Assembly: GCA_003008705.1 (NCBI GenBank)
Contig: PDUO01000001.1
Span: 1 to 64,000, forward strand
Source of the DNA: Pezicula radicicola
Taxonomy: Eukaryota > Ascomycota > Leotiomycetes > Helotiales > Dermateaceae
DNA length: 64,000 bases
Direction: 5' to 3'
A program made the translations under genes and the position numbers. Within the stretch, counting starts at the first letter, position 1. The number at the start of each line of letters is the position of its first letter. Below are positions 45,224-56,212 of this stretch, piece by piece. A model generated the notes under the pieces. The model was not told where the DNA came from and searched no databases. It saw only the letters and a program-made list of their open reading frames with translations.

Positions 45224-47567
45224 TTACGTGCTGATATCAAACATTTCTTCTCGCATGCTCCGCGCTATAAGCTTTATCCTACGGCCAATTTTGGCTCTCC
45301 GTGCTGGATCCTCAAAAAATACTGCTTCAAAATTGACCTTCGCACCGTTCTTAAGAAGAAGCTTAACGATATTGTCGTTATGCTGAAAATCAACAGCTGC
45401 ATTGAGTGCATTGCCAAAGAAGCCACCCTGGATATTAATATATGCACCATTTTTAAGTAAGAGCCTAACTAGAGGCTCGTTTCGTTTCCATGCTGCTGCT
45501 TGGAGTGCATTTCCAAAGCAGCCACCTTGAGCATTGATATCTGCACCATTTTCAAGCAAGAGCCTGATTATGGGCTCGTTTTCTCTATGTGCTGCTGTTT
45601 GGAGTGCATTGCCGTAGTAGCCACCTTGTATATTCGGGTCGGCGTCGAGTTTGAGTAGTGTCCTTGCTAAACTGTAATGATTATTTGACACTGCGGAATA
45701 GAGCGAATTTTCCCCATTATTATTTTGTTGTCGGAAATCTAGTCCATATTTTATAAGCAGCTCTGTCATTCCTTGGCCTCCCGCATGGACAGCATAGTGA
45801 AGTGCGGTATTGCCTTCATCATCCTCATCATTCATTTCAGCTCCTTCTAAAAGAAGTTCTTGGACCGTTGTTTGTAGATTTGCGGCAGCTGAAGTATGCA
45901 GTAGTGTAGCACCTTCGTACAGATAAGGAAGTTTAGCGAAGAGGCGAGGGTAATGGTTGTGTACCCCCACCCAGCTTTTGAAAGATGCTTTAGATGGCCA
46001 TGCGAAGCTTTGCAGAAGACCCGCCTATGAGATGCTTTGCGGCATGTACAAACCACGTCTGTGCTGCGTACTGTGCAAAAGGAAACTCTTCTAGAAACTC
46101 TTCTTGAATCTTCCAGCTTGCCCCTGAGAAAGTGAAATTTCTTGTTATTATCCCTGTATGAATTACGTGTAGGTAGTTAATACATGATCTCGAGAGGCGA
46201 TCATGACCATAGCCGATTCTTTGTTGCGCTGATTGGAGCTCTATACACTTGAATCTGTCGTGGAACAAAAAGTCGTTCACGATTGGTGGATGAATTGAAC
46301 TATTTTGACCGGAACACCAAGATATTTACCATAATAAGCTTTACGAAATTGAGTTTCGACTAGTCCGCCAGTTATGTAGTGGATATACCTCTCTATTTCA
46401 TCGTCAGTATCAAGGAAGCCCTTGAAATTATCGCGGGACGTTTTACTTGAATAAAGAGACTTATCGTCTGAAGCCAAAGCATGTCGTAATTCGGAGACAG
46501 TAAGAGGTCTTTCAGCTAGGAAGATCTATTCGAGCAGATTGATGGTAATAGGACGTTTTTCTATTTCAATAACCTCTTGCAGAATTTGTTGGTATGTCTG
46601 ATGCAGATCATCCGTTGGTATATTTTCCAAGCTCTTTAAGACATTTCCCAATGACCCTGAGTCGTTATAGCGGTTAGTGATATGTGGTATTACGAAAACC
46701 GCCCAGATGAATATCCCTGAGGATTTTTCAACAACAGCTTGATGCAGTTCCCTCAAGTGGTGGGGTGGAACAGGTTTGCCTTTGAAGGGTCCCAATCTCC
46801 TTGTCAGTTCGATCCATGTGTACTGGGAAAGATCTTCTCTATTGTGCTCCTCCACATTGATTTCAAACTCGTTGGAGGACACACCAACAACAGGGAAGTG
46901 GCGACAAGAGAAGCAGATGCTTACTGGGGTCTTTTGTTCGCAAAGCTTTCCGTGTATTTCGTAAAGATAGTTGGCTATGATCTGTGCTTCAAGGTCTCGA
47001 GCATCAGAATTGGATCCGCTGAGTTGATTTGGTACGTCCCCATACGACGTATCGCCTCCGGCTTGGGCCTCGTCAAGAGCATCAACAAAGATTCTGATTC
47101 GTCGTTCCCGCGCAGCTTTGATCAAGGCAGAGGAAAGCATGTCAGCTAATTCTTCGACTTGCCAGTGCCAATCTTTGCCAACAATGCCCTGTGTGTGGGA
47201 CTTCTGCTCATATGTTGTTGAAAATTGACCTCCTACCGATGGGAGTTCTTTCAATAGTTGATAAAGCAAAGTTCGAAACATGCCGACTCGAGTCTTTTGC
47301 AATGAAACTCCTCGCCTATGAAAGAATAGGGTTATGGATGGCTCGTGTATCTTTTTTATCCATGGACAGGTAGATTTTCTTCAGAAGTGTCGACTTTCCA
47401 GTACCACGCTTTCCACGGATTCCAAATATCCCATAATCCCGTTTCCATTGAAGATAATTCTCGTCGTTGAAGATCCAGTCACATGACCATAACCTTACTT
47501 CTTGTACTTGCCTTTCTCTGTCATGCATTTCGAGAAATAAAAGCGAATCTAGGTACTCTGGTTTCAC
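45224..47567 (-). pseudogene. NACHT-ankyrin (NLR-like) protein, pseudogene
   Basis: Remains of an NLR-like NTPase with C-terminal ankyrin repeats. N-terminal to C-terminal: a linker (LLFLEMHDRERQVQEVRLWS), Walker A in GIRGKRGTGKSTLLKK, Walker B in RIRIFVDALDEAQ, a typical IYWIELTRR-like winged region, VQFIHQSVNDFLFHD split by a frameshift, then at least five ankyrin repeats (GNTALHYAVHAGGQGMTELL, GYYGNALQTAAHRENEPIIR, GCFGNALQAAAWKRNEPLVR, GFFGNALNAAV). Lesions: a TAG at 46526-46528 where the family has Trp before IFLAERPL; frameshifts near 47320, 46280 and 46020. No GT-AG intron repairs them. Sequence on to about 47950 may be the eroded N-terminal part. Intact relatives act in heterokaryon incompatibility or other immune-like responses. 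Ankyrins remain open as a 248-codon frame. Confidence 0.85.
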
Positions 47568-48052
47568 TGTATCCCAATAAATATCAGTAACGGGTATCGG
47601 AATATATGAAATTGACTGTGACCATTTTTTCTGGGCTCGGTTTAGACATCAGAGGATTGGCGTAGCTATTTTCGGAGAAAAATATGATTGGAAAGGCTAG
47701 AAGGCTTTGCAGAGTTGTATACTGGTCGAATTGCCAGAATGTCGACCTCATCTGAGGAGCGGAATTCCAGAACAGGAATACGGGGGACATTATCAGCGGT
47801 GTTTTCGAAGCTGTGGAATCCAAGAGCCATCTCATCACGATTCTCAAGGCTTGAATGTCCAAATTTGTATTTTTCGAGGGCGTACCAAGCTCGGGCGCCG
47901 CAATAATGCTGAAATTAAGTCTTGCATTAATTGTCGTCGCCTGTCAGTTGTAAACGGAGAGGGTAGTAGAGATGCTAGAAACAGTGCCAGAGTTCAGACA
48001 TTCTCCATCTACGCTCGTGCCATTTAAACACACGTAGATTCCTAGAGTAGGA

Positions 48053-49289
48053 TTAGTTACAGAAAGTTCTGTATTTATCAATAGAAGACGTACGAACTAT
48101 CGACGAACCCAGACTAACTTGACTTCTTGCAATGCATACTTTTACCCCAATAGGTGGGTCGGGTTGACCGATGACATCGCAGTCCTGTTCCGAAAATTTG
48201 TCTAACTCCTCGATGTGGTTTTCAAACTCGAGTTGTACAGCCGGAGCATTCCATATTTCCACTATAGGAGAATCCGGAAAGTCTGTCGGCGGCCACGGTG
48301 TCGTGGAACTAAGACCGCCTGGAAACAGATACGAGTCACAGGCGTAAGAACCCTTGCATGCAATAGGCGATATAGGAAGTGAGTATTCTAGGTTCTTTAC
48401 GTAGCCACTTGTCTGGGCGAGAACTCCGTAGGGGACGACTACAAAGTTGGAGATATATTGCTTGATATATGAAGCGTTAAAGCTGCCAGTGCCGGCAGTT
48501 AGGAAGTACTTTTTGTCTGGCTGGTAGACAATTTCTGGTACCGTGTTGACTATAAATAAGGGTTAGACTTGCGTTACAATCAAAACCGGAGTAGAATGAC
48601 TTAGAAATGAGAAATATAGGCACGCAGACTCACAAAAAAGAACAAATCCAGAGATCCACAGCGCGGCAAGCATACTTAGCCTATGATAAGCTGTTAATTT
48701 GACTTGCACCTCGCCAGTAAGATGAAGCCTGGAGTTCTTACCTGGAAGCAGCCCAAAGTCGATCTACGAAACCGGAGGCACGCCCGAATGTTACCTCAAT
48801 TACACCAAGCAAACTTGTTGTAGGAGAGAGAACCAAGAAAGTTAGAGCCGGTGTACCGTTTTTACTGCTCGCAAGTCCCCATTCCAAAACTTCCATGACA
48901 TGATTCAGCAGAAAACCTGTTAGCACCGAAGTCACCTCTTGCAGTGAACAAAGAACACCCAGAGTATTGCTGATGGTAAAGTGCATTTTCCGTCCGGTAG
49001 AGGCCAGTTTTGCGGATGAAAAAGTCGTTTGTGCGAAACATGCTGTTAGAACAAATCTGGCAGAAGCTAATACAGCCCAAAATATGAGCAGTCGTGACTG
49101 GGCCCAAGAAGATTTTATCTTGGAAGGGAGAGTCTTTAAATGGTACCTGTTCGGAAAATGAGTTTGTTGGGCTGCTTGATGAGCTTGATAACCCACAAAT
49201 CGATGTCCATCCTGGCATGAAGGAAAGTGCGTATATGCGATCGTTGAAATATTGTCCGGAGGGCTATGGTAGACATGAGTGGAATCCAT
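48053..49289 (-). CDS. Hypothetical membrane protein with Cys-containing extracellular C-terminal part
   Basis: Minus-strand exons 49289-48742, 48680-48634 and 48549-48053 give 363 aa; the middle exon is only 47 nt. The N-terminal 60 residues are hydrophilic, then hydrophobic stretches follow: LLIFWAVLASARFVLTACF, a stretch around TLGVLCSLQEVTSVLTGFLL, TPALTFLVLSPTTSLLGVI and LSMLAALWISGFVLF. The last 165 residues are soluble-looking with several Cys (IACKGSYACDSY, EQDCDVIGQPDPP) and end in RTFCN. This layout, helices followed by an extracellular domain, is common in uncharacterised Leotiomycete proteins. I do not know the family. It is codirectional with, and 0.5 kb upstream of, the NACHT-ankyrin pseudogene and remains intact while that gene has decayed. 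Confidence 0.65.
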
Positions 49290-49434
49290 TGCACAATTCT
49301 GGTGAAGTGGCAGAAGGTCTACGAAGTGTTAGAAGCATCGGATGAATGAGTTGGCTACTTCTACTAGCTTTGTGAGAGACCTAAATCCTTTGTCACAACA
49401 CATCGACGATGGAGGAGCTGAGTGTGCAAACAGG

Positions 49435-49479
49435 GACTTTGAAAACGGCAACTTTGAAAACAGCGACTTTGAAAACAGC
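49435..49479. repeat. 15-bp tandem repeat, three units
   Basis: Three units of RACTTTGAAAACRGC follow head to tail from 49435, with a fourth start (GACTTC) at 49480. Because 15 is a multiple of three, one frame reads LKTAT repeats and another reads NFENSDFENSDF. There is no evidence that either is translated. Confidence 0.7.
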
Positions 49480-49670
49480 GACTTCAGCTGCCACCACTTC
49501 GAACTCAGATGGACGAACGTTATTTCTCTTTTCTATTGAGTGTCAGATAATTTTGAATGTTTCCGGGCATCATCTGGTCCTCAAAGCTTCAATGCTAGTT
49601 GATCGACTACTTATAATTGGTCTTGGATAAATCTACACAACCCTGACGAAAATACAAACCAAGCCCTAAT

Positions 49671-49716
49671 CCTAACCAAAACCTAACTAACCCTAACATC
49701 TAACCCATTGGAATGA
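49671..49716. repeat. Degenerate CCCTAA-like stretch
   Basis: About 45 bp with two exact CCCTAA words and several one-off variants (TCCTAACC, ACCTAACT, TCTAACCC). CCCTAA is the usual fungal telomere unit, but the copies are imperfect and few, so an internal telomere remnant is only a possibility. Confidence 0.3.
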
Positions 49717-50034
49717 GGAGAATATAAAGAGGAAGTTATTGTGTTTAGGTATGTAGGTTTAGCCAAGCACCTTATAATTAGGCTCGCGAAGAACTACGGA
49801 TCTAGCCGTTAGTCACTCGCTTAGGCACGCCACAGGCTGTCGAGATTCAAACTCTGACTCGATCTCTAGGCTTTCTTTTCACTGTTCATTCCGTCTTGAC
49901 GCCTCTACTGCCGGAGTAGTACAAAGCGACACATGATAACTTTTCAGCTGAGGCGCCTCGTAACAAGCCATCTGCGAATCCGCCGCAGAATCTCCATGAA
50001 GATTTGAAGAGACCAACCTAACGGAAAAGTGAAT

Positions 50035-50042
50035 ATATAAAG
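50035..50042 (+). promoter_or_regulatory. TATA box of the GPI-type surface protein gene
   Basis: TATATAAA lies 62 bp before the ATG at 50104. Confidence 0.55.
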
Positions 50043-50103
50043 TGCTCAAGAATGGTTGAATATCAACTATAGTTCCTTCCATTCTCAGGGCAACGTCGCA
50101 AAG

Positions 50104-50910
50104 ATGAAGTTTGTGCAGACCATTCTTATTCTTTTCACAACTTCGGCCTTTGCACTTGATCCAAGCCGACCCACTGCTACGAAGGTCTCTGAAAATACTT
50201 TCAATCCTGTCGGATGGACACCAAAGCCAACAGATCATGCTCTCGTACTTCTGGGGCGCCAGGGAGACCAGGTTGAAGATTCAAACACAATATGCGGATA
50301 TCAAGATGGCAATCCTAGTAAGGCAGCCTCACGTTTTGGATATCTTTTATGATCGTCATTGATTGTTACTACAGGCTTAGCCGTGGATTGCTCCGGTTAC
50401 CTGTGCGGCTTCAACACCATATATGGCTGGTTTGGATGCTGCGCTTCATCAACCATGGTTGCGACGGCGATCCAGCCCGCTGGATGCCCGATCGTGACTG
50501 ATTGTGTCCCATACAAGCAACTTACTTTATGTGATTCCGACTGCGCGGCCGACGAGATGATAACGAAGTGGTAAGCCAAGCGAAGGTGTTGAAAACTTGG
50601 ATCGAAACGTTCTAACTTACATTATAGTACAAATTATGCTTCACCTTACTGTGGATTAGGCACGATTATAGAGCTTAGCGGACTGTCGGATTGGGTCTGC
50701 GTACCTAGTCCGTTCACAATTGGTATCGCGTTGACTACTACCGATGATGTAATTTTCACGACTCCAACTGTTGTAACTAAAACGACTACAGCCACAATGT
50801 CAGCAACCGTCATCCGTGAAACTCCAACTGGTTCTATTAGTTCTGGGGTAGCAAATGTTCTTTCGCTACGATTTATAGTCCCGCTTGGGTTTATTTTGGC
50901 TTTCTTATAA
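50104..50910 (+). CDS. Secreted Cys-rich, GPI-anchor-type surface protein
   Basis: Exons 50104-50317, 50375-50570 and 50628-50910 give 230 aa. A signal peptide (MKFVQTILILFTTSAFA) is followed by a Pro-containing linker, then a Cys-rich part: TICGYQDGNPSLAVDCSGYL, CGFNTIYGWFGCCASST, AGCPIVTDCVPYKQL, CDSDCAADEM and CTNYASPYCG. A Thr/Ser-rich stretch of about 40 residues follows and the protein ends with a hydrophobic tail (LRFIVPLGFILAFL), which is the GPI-signal layout. Cysteine spacing is regular and suggests several disulfides. I know no named family for certain; similar proteins are frequent among fungal cell-surface or effector-like sets. Both introns are 57 nt. The start is supported by the signal peptide and the TATA box. 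Confidence 0.75.
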
Positions 50911-53093
50911 TGACTTGTCGATAGTAGTTAAACAGTGTTTGATCTTTGATATATAGTTAATTATAACAGCTAATATTATTAGTGGAGTACTTTTTAATAC
51001 TATCTTAAGAATCAAAAAGCAGGTCTTTCAAATGGATTACGGAGCATACGCTTTGATATGTTCTGATCTATATCTAAAATTAGTCAATCTCTGATAATAG
51101 TTTGAAATGCTTACAAATCATGCAAATTCTTAAGGACTGCATGTGTATGATCTACCTTTGTTTTTTTATTTCGTCGAGGTTTCGAAAGCATGTCGAAAAT
51201 TTGGGAGCATTTTGTGGAGGACTTTGCGGATAGGGCTGAGGCTGGGATCGAGATGGAGATAGACGCTGAGCTTTGGATGTGGAATGCTGATGGTCGGGTG
51301 ACTGCTGAGGCTGAAGACCCTCCAAGCGTCGAGTCTCGGATTCCCATTGCTTGTACATGCAATAAAAAGCTGCAAAATCTGACGCTTCACTGAAGTTTGA
51401 CATACTGCATGGAAGGGTCTAGAGGTTCGATTTCAGAGCCTAAGGTAGTATTGCCTTAGGCAAGATTGCTTGTATTTCTGCATGAAATGGCCTGGCCTAT
51501 GGCTCTGAAATAGGGAAATGGCCTCGTTTATAGACCTGAAATAGGAAAAAAACACCTGCTAACATTGTGCTAAGTTTTACGCTAATAAAGTTTTATTTGC
51601 TAGCAATAATGCCCCCCGGGAAACAATCTTCTTTTTAGTTATACCTCCTTCTAAGAAGCATACGAATGCCTTTGTGCTTCTAATAAGACTATGTTTCCCC
51701 CTTTGCCCTTTGCCCTTCCATTCCCGATTTGCACTCAACCATACTGCCACCCAGGAATTATCATTACTTACCTAGAGAACGATCACAATAATGATCCAAA
51801 CCCAAAGCAGATGAAAGCTTTGCGAATATACCTTAGCAGCACAATACATCTTTATTAGCGCAAAGAACCTTTACATTTAGGAAACGTCAATCGGGCGAAG
51901 AATATACCTTCGTACCACACAGGAATTTTCAAGATAAGAGAGCAGAGATACACTCACTAACAAGCTTCTCGCAAGCTTCTCGCAAACTGCTAGCCTGGAC
52001 TACCTACAGACTACTCGAACTTTGCCAAGCTCTTGAAAGGTTGCTTCTTGCCCCCCCTTCTTGTAATACCTTGAGCAAACTGTAGTTCCGCTACGACCAC
52101 TGTATGTTCCGCATCTACAGTCGAACTAGATACTCCAAAAACGTGAGCCCATTATACGATTATGGTCATGACTGATCGATGTGTAATTTCGTAAGGTGAG
52201 GATCGGGTCGAAGGATGACGGAATTCAAGTACGGGAGAGTTTCCCGGGGAGACTCCCAATGCGACTACGCTTTTAGGTGGAACAGCTATAACTTGGAGTT
52301 TTATCCCCTCGTTTAACGTAATATCCCTTTGAAAATTAGCGTCGGTAGAATATGGAGTCTGTTGAGTAGTGGGCAATTGCTACATTTAGAGTGTCTTGAT
52401 CGTAAGGTCTTATGTAGAGCGAAAGAGTTGAGCATTATCGTACATTTCGTCGGTGCTCAAAACGGAGGAGTCTTCAAGCTTTCTCTCTTCTACAGACAGT
52501 TGTTGCCCTTCTGTGGTGTAGGATCTGAACCTCGTTTGCTTCGGTGCTTGCACTCAACGACCTCAGAATGTGGCAACAGGAGATGCAAGTTTCTAATTCT
52601 GCAGGGAGGGGTGGTGGAGCTACTATTGCGTATATTTGGCTAGTCAATCGCTTGACCTTGGACTCAGTGTCGGTATCGTATTTGTTGGTGTTGATGGCGC
52701 TCGTGTTACGTCTCCTCGTCGCTGTTAGAACTAGCGGTAGTGCGGGACACCAGGGGAAAGTCATGGTGCTTACGTAAATGCCGAGTCTTGAGCTGCTGAA
52801 GGAAAGAGTTTGCGATCACCATCTCATCAACTCATCCATGTAAAGTTCCAGCGGGGATCTGGTGAGTCAATAGCAAATGCTCTGACGGCGAGGTAAGAAT
52901 TCTAATTAATATCGCAATTGTCTATCCAACGGTTTCCTCTCAAAGATCTCAGCATATCTCTTTTATATCCCTAATAACTAAATTTCGACGTACAAGGAAA
53001 GGACCAGGTAGGGAGATTCTCAATTCTTCTAAGTATGTTGATTGAGATGCAACTAAGATGTACCGCGCCTAGTAAACTTTTAAGCCCTTAAAA
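50911..53093. other. 2.2-kb region without a supported gene
   Basis: Overlapping minus-strand frames at 51111-51403 and minus-strand frames at 52152-52764 have some coding-like composition. The latter two read in one frame (STDEMYDNAQLF, then TPYSTDANFQRDITLNEGIK) but with three stops between, so they could be the relic of a gene. No family was recognised. CAAGCTTCTCG is repeated back to back near 51961-51982. The remainder shows nothing. Confidence 0.4.
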
Positions 53094-54626
53094 ATGCCCT
53101 TTTCTATCTCAACCTCTTACGCTCAACTCCAAGCAAAAGTTGAGTCCACAGCCAACGATACACTCCCCTCCATCACCGCTCTAAAGACTGCAACGTCCTC
53201 TCTACCAACCAACCTCCCCACGACAGGCCTAGGAGAAAAAGCAACAACAGCTCATCTCCTCAACGATCTAACTCTAGGCTTCAATGGTCCCAAAACCTCC
53301 TCAAACTACTATGGTTTCGTCACCGGTGGAGTCTTCCCAATTGCCGAGTTTGCAGACAATATTGTTACTGCTTATGATCAGAATGTGCAAGTCCATCTTC
53401 CAGACCAGAGTGTGAGTACTGCTGTTGAGGATCGAGCTTTGGGAATGTTGGTGGAGATTCTTGAACTTGGGGAGGGTTGGAATGGGAAGACGTTCACTAC
53501 TGGTGCTACGGGCGCGAACATTCTAGGATTAGCATGTGGGAGAGAAGAGGTGATCTTGAAGAGACTGAGGAAACTGGGCATCGACGCTGGTGTCGGAGAG
53601 TTGGGTTTATTGACTGCTTGCCAGTTAGCGAAAGTCACAGGATTTCAGATCTTGACTTCCATGGGCCATAGTTCATTATACAAGGCCGCCAGTGTCGTTG
53701 GACTGGGCCGTCAGAGCGTCAAAGATGTTGGAAATTCCACAGAGCCTTGGAAGTTAGATATGGAACTTCTTGAGTCAAACTTGAAAAAGGAGAGTCAAGG
53801 AATTGTCAGCATAGTTGCTGTGAGCGCTGGTGAGGTTAACACAGGTCGATTCGCAGCAGACGGTCTGGAGACGATGATAAAACTTCGTGAGTTTTGTGAC
53901 CAGTATGGCGCTTGGTTACATGTTGATGGAGGTATGTATCCATTTTCTAGCATTTTATAACCCGAAATTGTAGCTAACATAAGAACAGCTTTCGGACTAT
54001 TCGCACGAGCACTCCCAGACACGCCTGAGTTCTCCAACCTTCGAAACTTCTCTTCCGGCCTAGAACTGGCCGATTCAATCGCAGGTGATGCTCACAAGAT
54101 GCTAAATGTACCTTACGACTGCGGGTTCTTTCTCACACGTTCCTCTGATACCCTATCAGCTGTCTTTCAGAACCCCAACGCCGCCTACCTCTCTTCAGGG
54201 CCCTCTACCATTCCTTCACCATTGAACATCGGTCTCGAGAATTCGCGACGCTTCAGAGCCCTACCAGTCTACGCCGTGTTACTTGCCTATGGACGAGAAG
54301 GCATGCAGGAAATGTTCGCTAGGCAAGCTAGGTTGGCGAGAGCTATTTCTGAATTTATTACGGTTCATGAACAACTTGAGCTACTTCCAATCACAGCAGA
54401 ACAGAGCTTTAGTAGTACGCATGTTATTGTTATTTTCCGTGCGAAGGATGAGAAGGTCAACGACGCGTTGGTGAGCAGGATCAATGCTACGAGAAAGATA
54501 TATGTTAGTGGGACTAAGTGGGAAAGTCGGCCTGCTGTTCGTATTGCGGTTAGTACGTGGAAGGTTGATGTGGAAAGGGATTTGGCAACTGTGAAGCAGG
54601 TTTTGAATGAAACCTCTGCTCCTTGA
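53094..54626 (+). CDS. PLP-dependent decarboxylase (group II, aromatic/other L-amino acid type)
   Basis: Fold-type I PLP enzyme, most like fungal tyrosine/aromatic amino acid decarboxylases. Exons 53094-53931 and 53989-54626 give 491 aa with a 57-nt intron in HVDGAFG. The PLP aspartate is in WLHVDGAFGLFARA (about Asp278) and the PLP lysine in IAGDAHKMLNVPYDCGFF (about Lys316). The N-terminal half shows NYYGFVTGGVFPIAEFADNI, TTGATGANILGLACGRE and MGHSSLYKAASVVGLG, where the stacking His and the phosphate contacts would be. The C-terminal part is regular to the end (STWKVDVERDLATVK). No signal peptide; a cytosolic enzyme. Substrate cannot be told from sequence. It is tail to tail, 276 bp, with a degraded DUF1989 gene, which may once have been a partner. 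Confidence 0.9.
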
Positions 54627-54902
54627 TGAAAACAGTGTTAAAGTTTTCATATTAATTTAAACGACAATCTATATTATTATTAGCTATTCTAGATAATAAT
54701 TAGACGCTCTCCTCTATTTACGAAACTTTACAATTCCACTCTATGAAGGCCTACTGCATAACATTTGCTAATATGCCCATGAACATAAAACTTCTTATTA
54801 AAGAGGTCAACTTCGAAGACTACGTTGAGCGAGAGTTCTGGTGGTTGAAGATAGATAATGAAATAAAAGCTTAGGAATCCAAAATGTAATGAGAAATTAT
54901 GT

Positions 54903-55905
54903 TCAGGAACCAGCAATAACACCATTACTCGCAGAAGACAAAACCCTGAGTCCACGCATACCCTCATACCTCTGTATGTCTGGACTACTCCAACCAAAAA
55001 GTAGTTTCTGCCTCTCCACCAACTCATAAATCTCCACACGAAGATGCCTACACGTATCAGCCATTTCCTGCAAAGTCTCTTCACCCCAACCAAATACCGA
55101 CTCATCACCTACTAGACAAGCAGATAAAGTATAGAGAACATCTATTTCAGCGAAGAATTCAATACATTCTCCCGCTTTTGCTGGGGAAGGCTCGCTAAAT
55201 CTTCTTATCAGTATGTGCAATCTTGGAACTGAAAAGGATAATGAGTATACATGAAGTATTGATCCTCTTCATTTAGACCTGTAACTTGAAAGAGATTCAC
55301 ATTATCATCAACATCTGATTCATCAAGACCATATGGAAGAATTGCGCGAGTCAGATTAGACTGACGACGGAAGTCGAAGCTAGTTCCCGTTAACATTTTG
55401 CTGACTAGAAAATATTAGCTTAAGGGTAAGTGACTTGTGAATGAGATACGTAATATAAGGATCACATCTAGTTCGTAATAAATCATGAACACGACTACCA
55501 ACTTTATCAACCCCATAATTCTCAAAACTAGTCTACAAGAATATGCATTTTCTCTCATCAATAACAGTGACCATGGGCTCATAAAAGGTAATTTACTCCA
55601 CAGTCTATCAAAAGTCCTTAGATGACTAGAATGTAGTTGTCTTGATCTCGCACTCCACATCTGCTCTCGAGGATTGTGTAGGTTCCATATATTAAGATCT
55701 CTTACTTGAGGACCTGTAGGTGAACTGATTCGAAAGATACAATCGGCTAGAACTGCTCATGCCTCGCCTATTCGAGGGGCGATATCAATTGTTTTGAGAA
55801 GTCGACGTTTTTTCTCGTCTTGTGATATTGAAGCGATTAGTGTGTAGAATGACTTATCGACGTATAGTTGCGAACCTCCGGTTGCTTGGTAGGCTGACAG
55901 CTGAG
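54903..55905 (-). pseudogene. DUF1989 (urea carboxylase-associated) family protein, pseudogene
   Basis: A recognisable member of the DUF1989 family, read on the minus strand. In order: YQATGGSQLYVDKSFYTLIA, KRRLLKTIDIAPRIGEA, then a TGA at 55757-55759 where the family has Trp, then DCIFRISSPTGPQVRDLNIW, MWSARSRQLHSSHL, a 1-nt frameshift in a short T run near 55583-55586, then a TAG at 55533-55535, GVDKVGSRVHDLLRTRCDPY, and after a 49-nt intron (55401-55449) RQSNLTRAILPYGLDESDVD. A second intron leads to EPSPAKAGECIEFFAEIDVL, SACLVGD and SVFGWGEE. The C-terminal half alone is open. At least three lesions mean it is not functional as annotated. Family members are found with urea/allophanate or amine pathways; the exact role is unclear. 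Confidence 0.8.
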
Positions 55906-56212
55906 ACCCAACTCTGTCTGATATGATTGGTTTAAGCCAGAATAATGACGGGGGGACACGGCGATTACGCCCCCAGAGCTGTTCAGACTCGCTAATTCAA
56001 CTCTTACTGTGATTCTAGTAGCTTCCCCGACGGATTCATGAATTTGGCCGAGATTCATGAATGTAAGCGATTCATGACGGCGTCGGAACAGTATCCTCGC
56101 TGACTCCCAGATTGACCGTAAAGCCGCCTATAATATTATCTAAGCCTAAACATTGCTCAGAATTCTTCAACTTGTTGTACTTCCCCAAGATTTTACCACC
56201 TCGATTTCCGTC
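55906..56212. other. Intergenic region with ATTCATGAAT motif
   Basis: About 0.3 kb. Copies of GATTCATGAAT at 56033 and 56052 are followed by a GATTCATGACGG end. The copy 56052-56076 matches 41656-41680 at 24 of 25 positions. No gene. Confidence 0.5.
56052..56076. repeat. 25-bp motif shared with 41656-41680
   Basis: Starts GATTCATGAATG and ends GCGATTCATG; only one base differs from the copy 14 kb away. A partial copy (GATTCATGAATTTGG) precedes it. It may be the end of a small dispersed element. Confidence 0.65.

Larger units (their letters stand above)
49290..50103. other. Intergenic region with short tandem and telomere-like repeats
   Basis: About 0.8 kb. It has a 15-bp tandem repeat (49435-49479) and a CCTAAC-rich stretch (49671-49716), both listed separately, and a TATA box near 50035. 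Short open frames here reflect the tandem repeat and have no other support. Confidence 0.45.

Noticed and set aside
49780..49865. tRNA-like sequence around GAGATTCAAACTCTGACTCGA
   Set aside because: The T-arm-like part lacks a matching D-arm, anticodon stem and acceptor pairing, so no tRNA can be folded.
51111..51403. Three overlapping frames on the minus strand and one on the plus strand
   Set aside because: All short and mutually overlapping. One (starting MSNFSEASDFAAF) looks slightly gene-like but nothing else supports it.
55401..55449. A second frameshift in the DUF1989 gene
   Set aside because: A GTATCT...GTCAG intron of 49 nt joins the two frames with the right family sequence, so this one is splicing, not a lesion. 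Other lesions remain.
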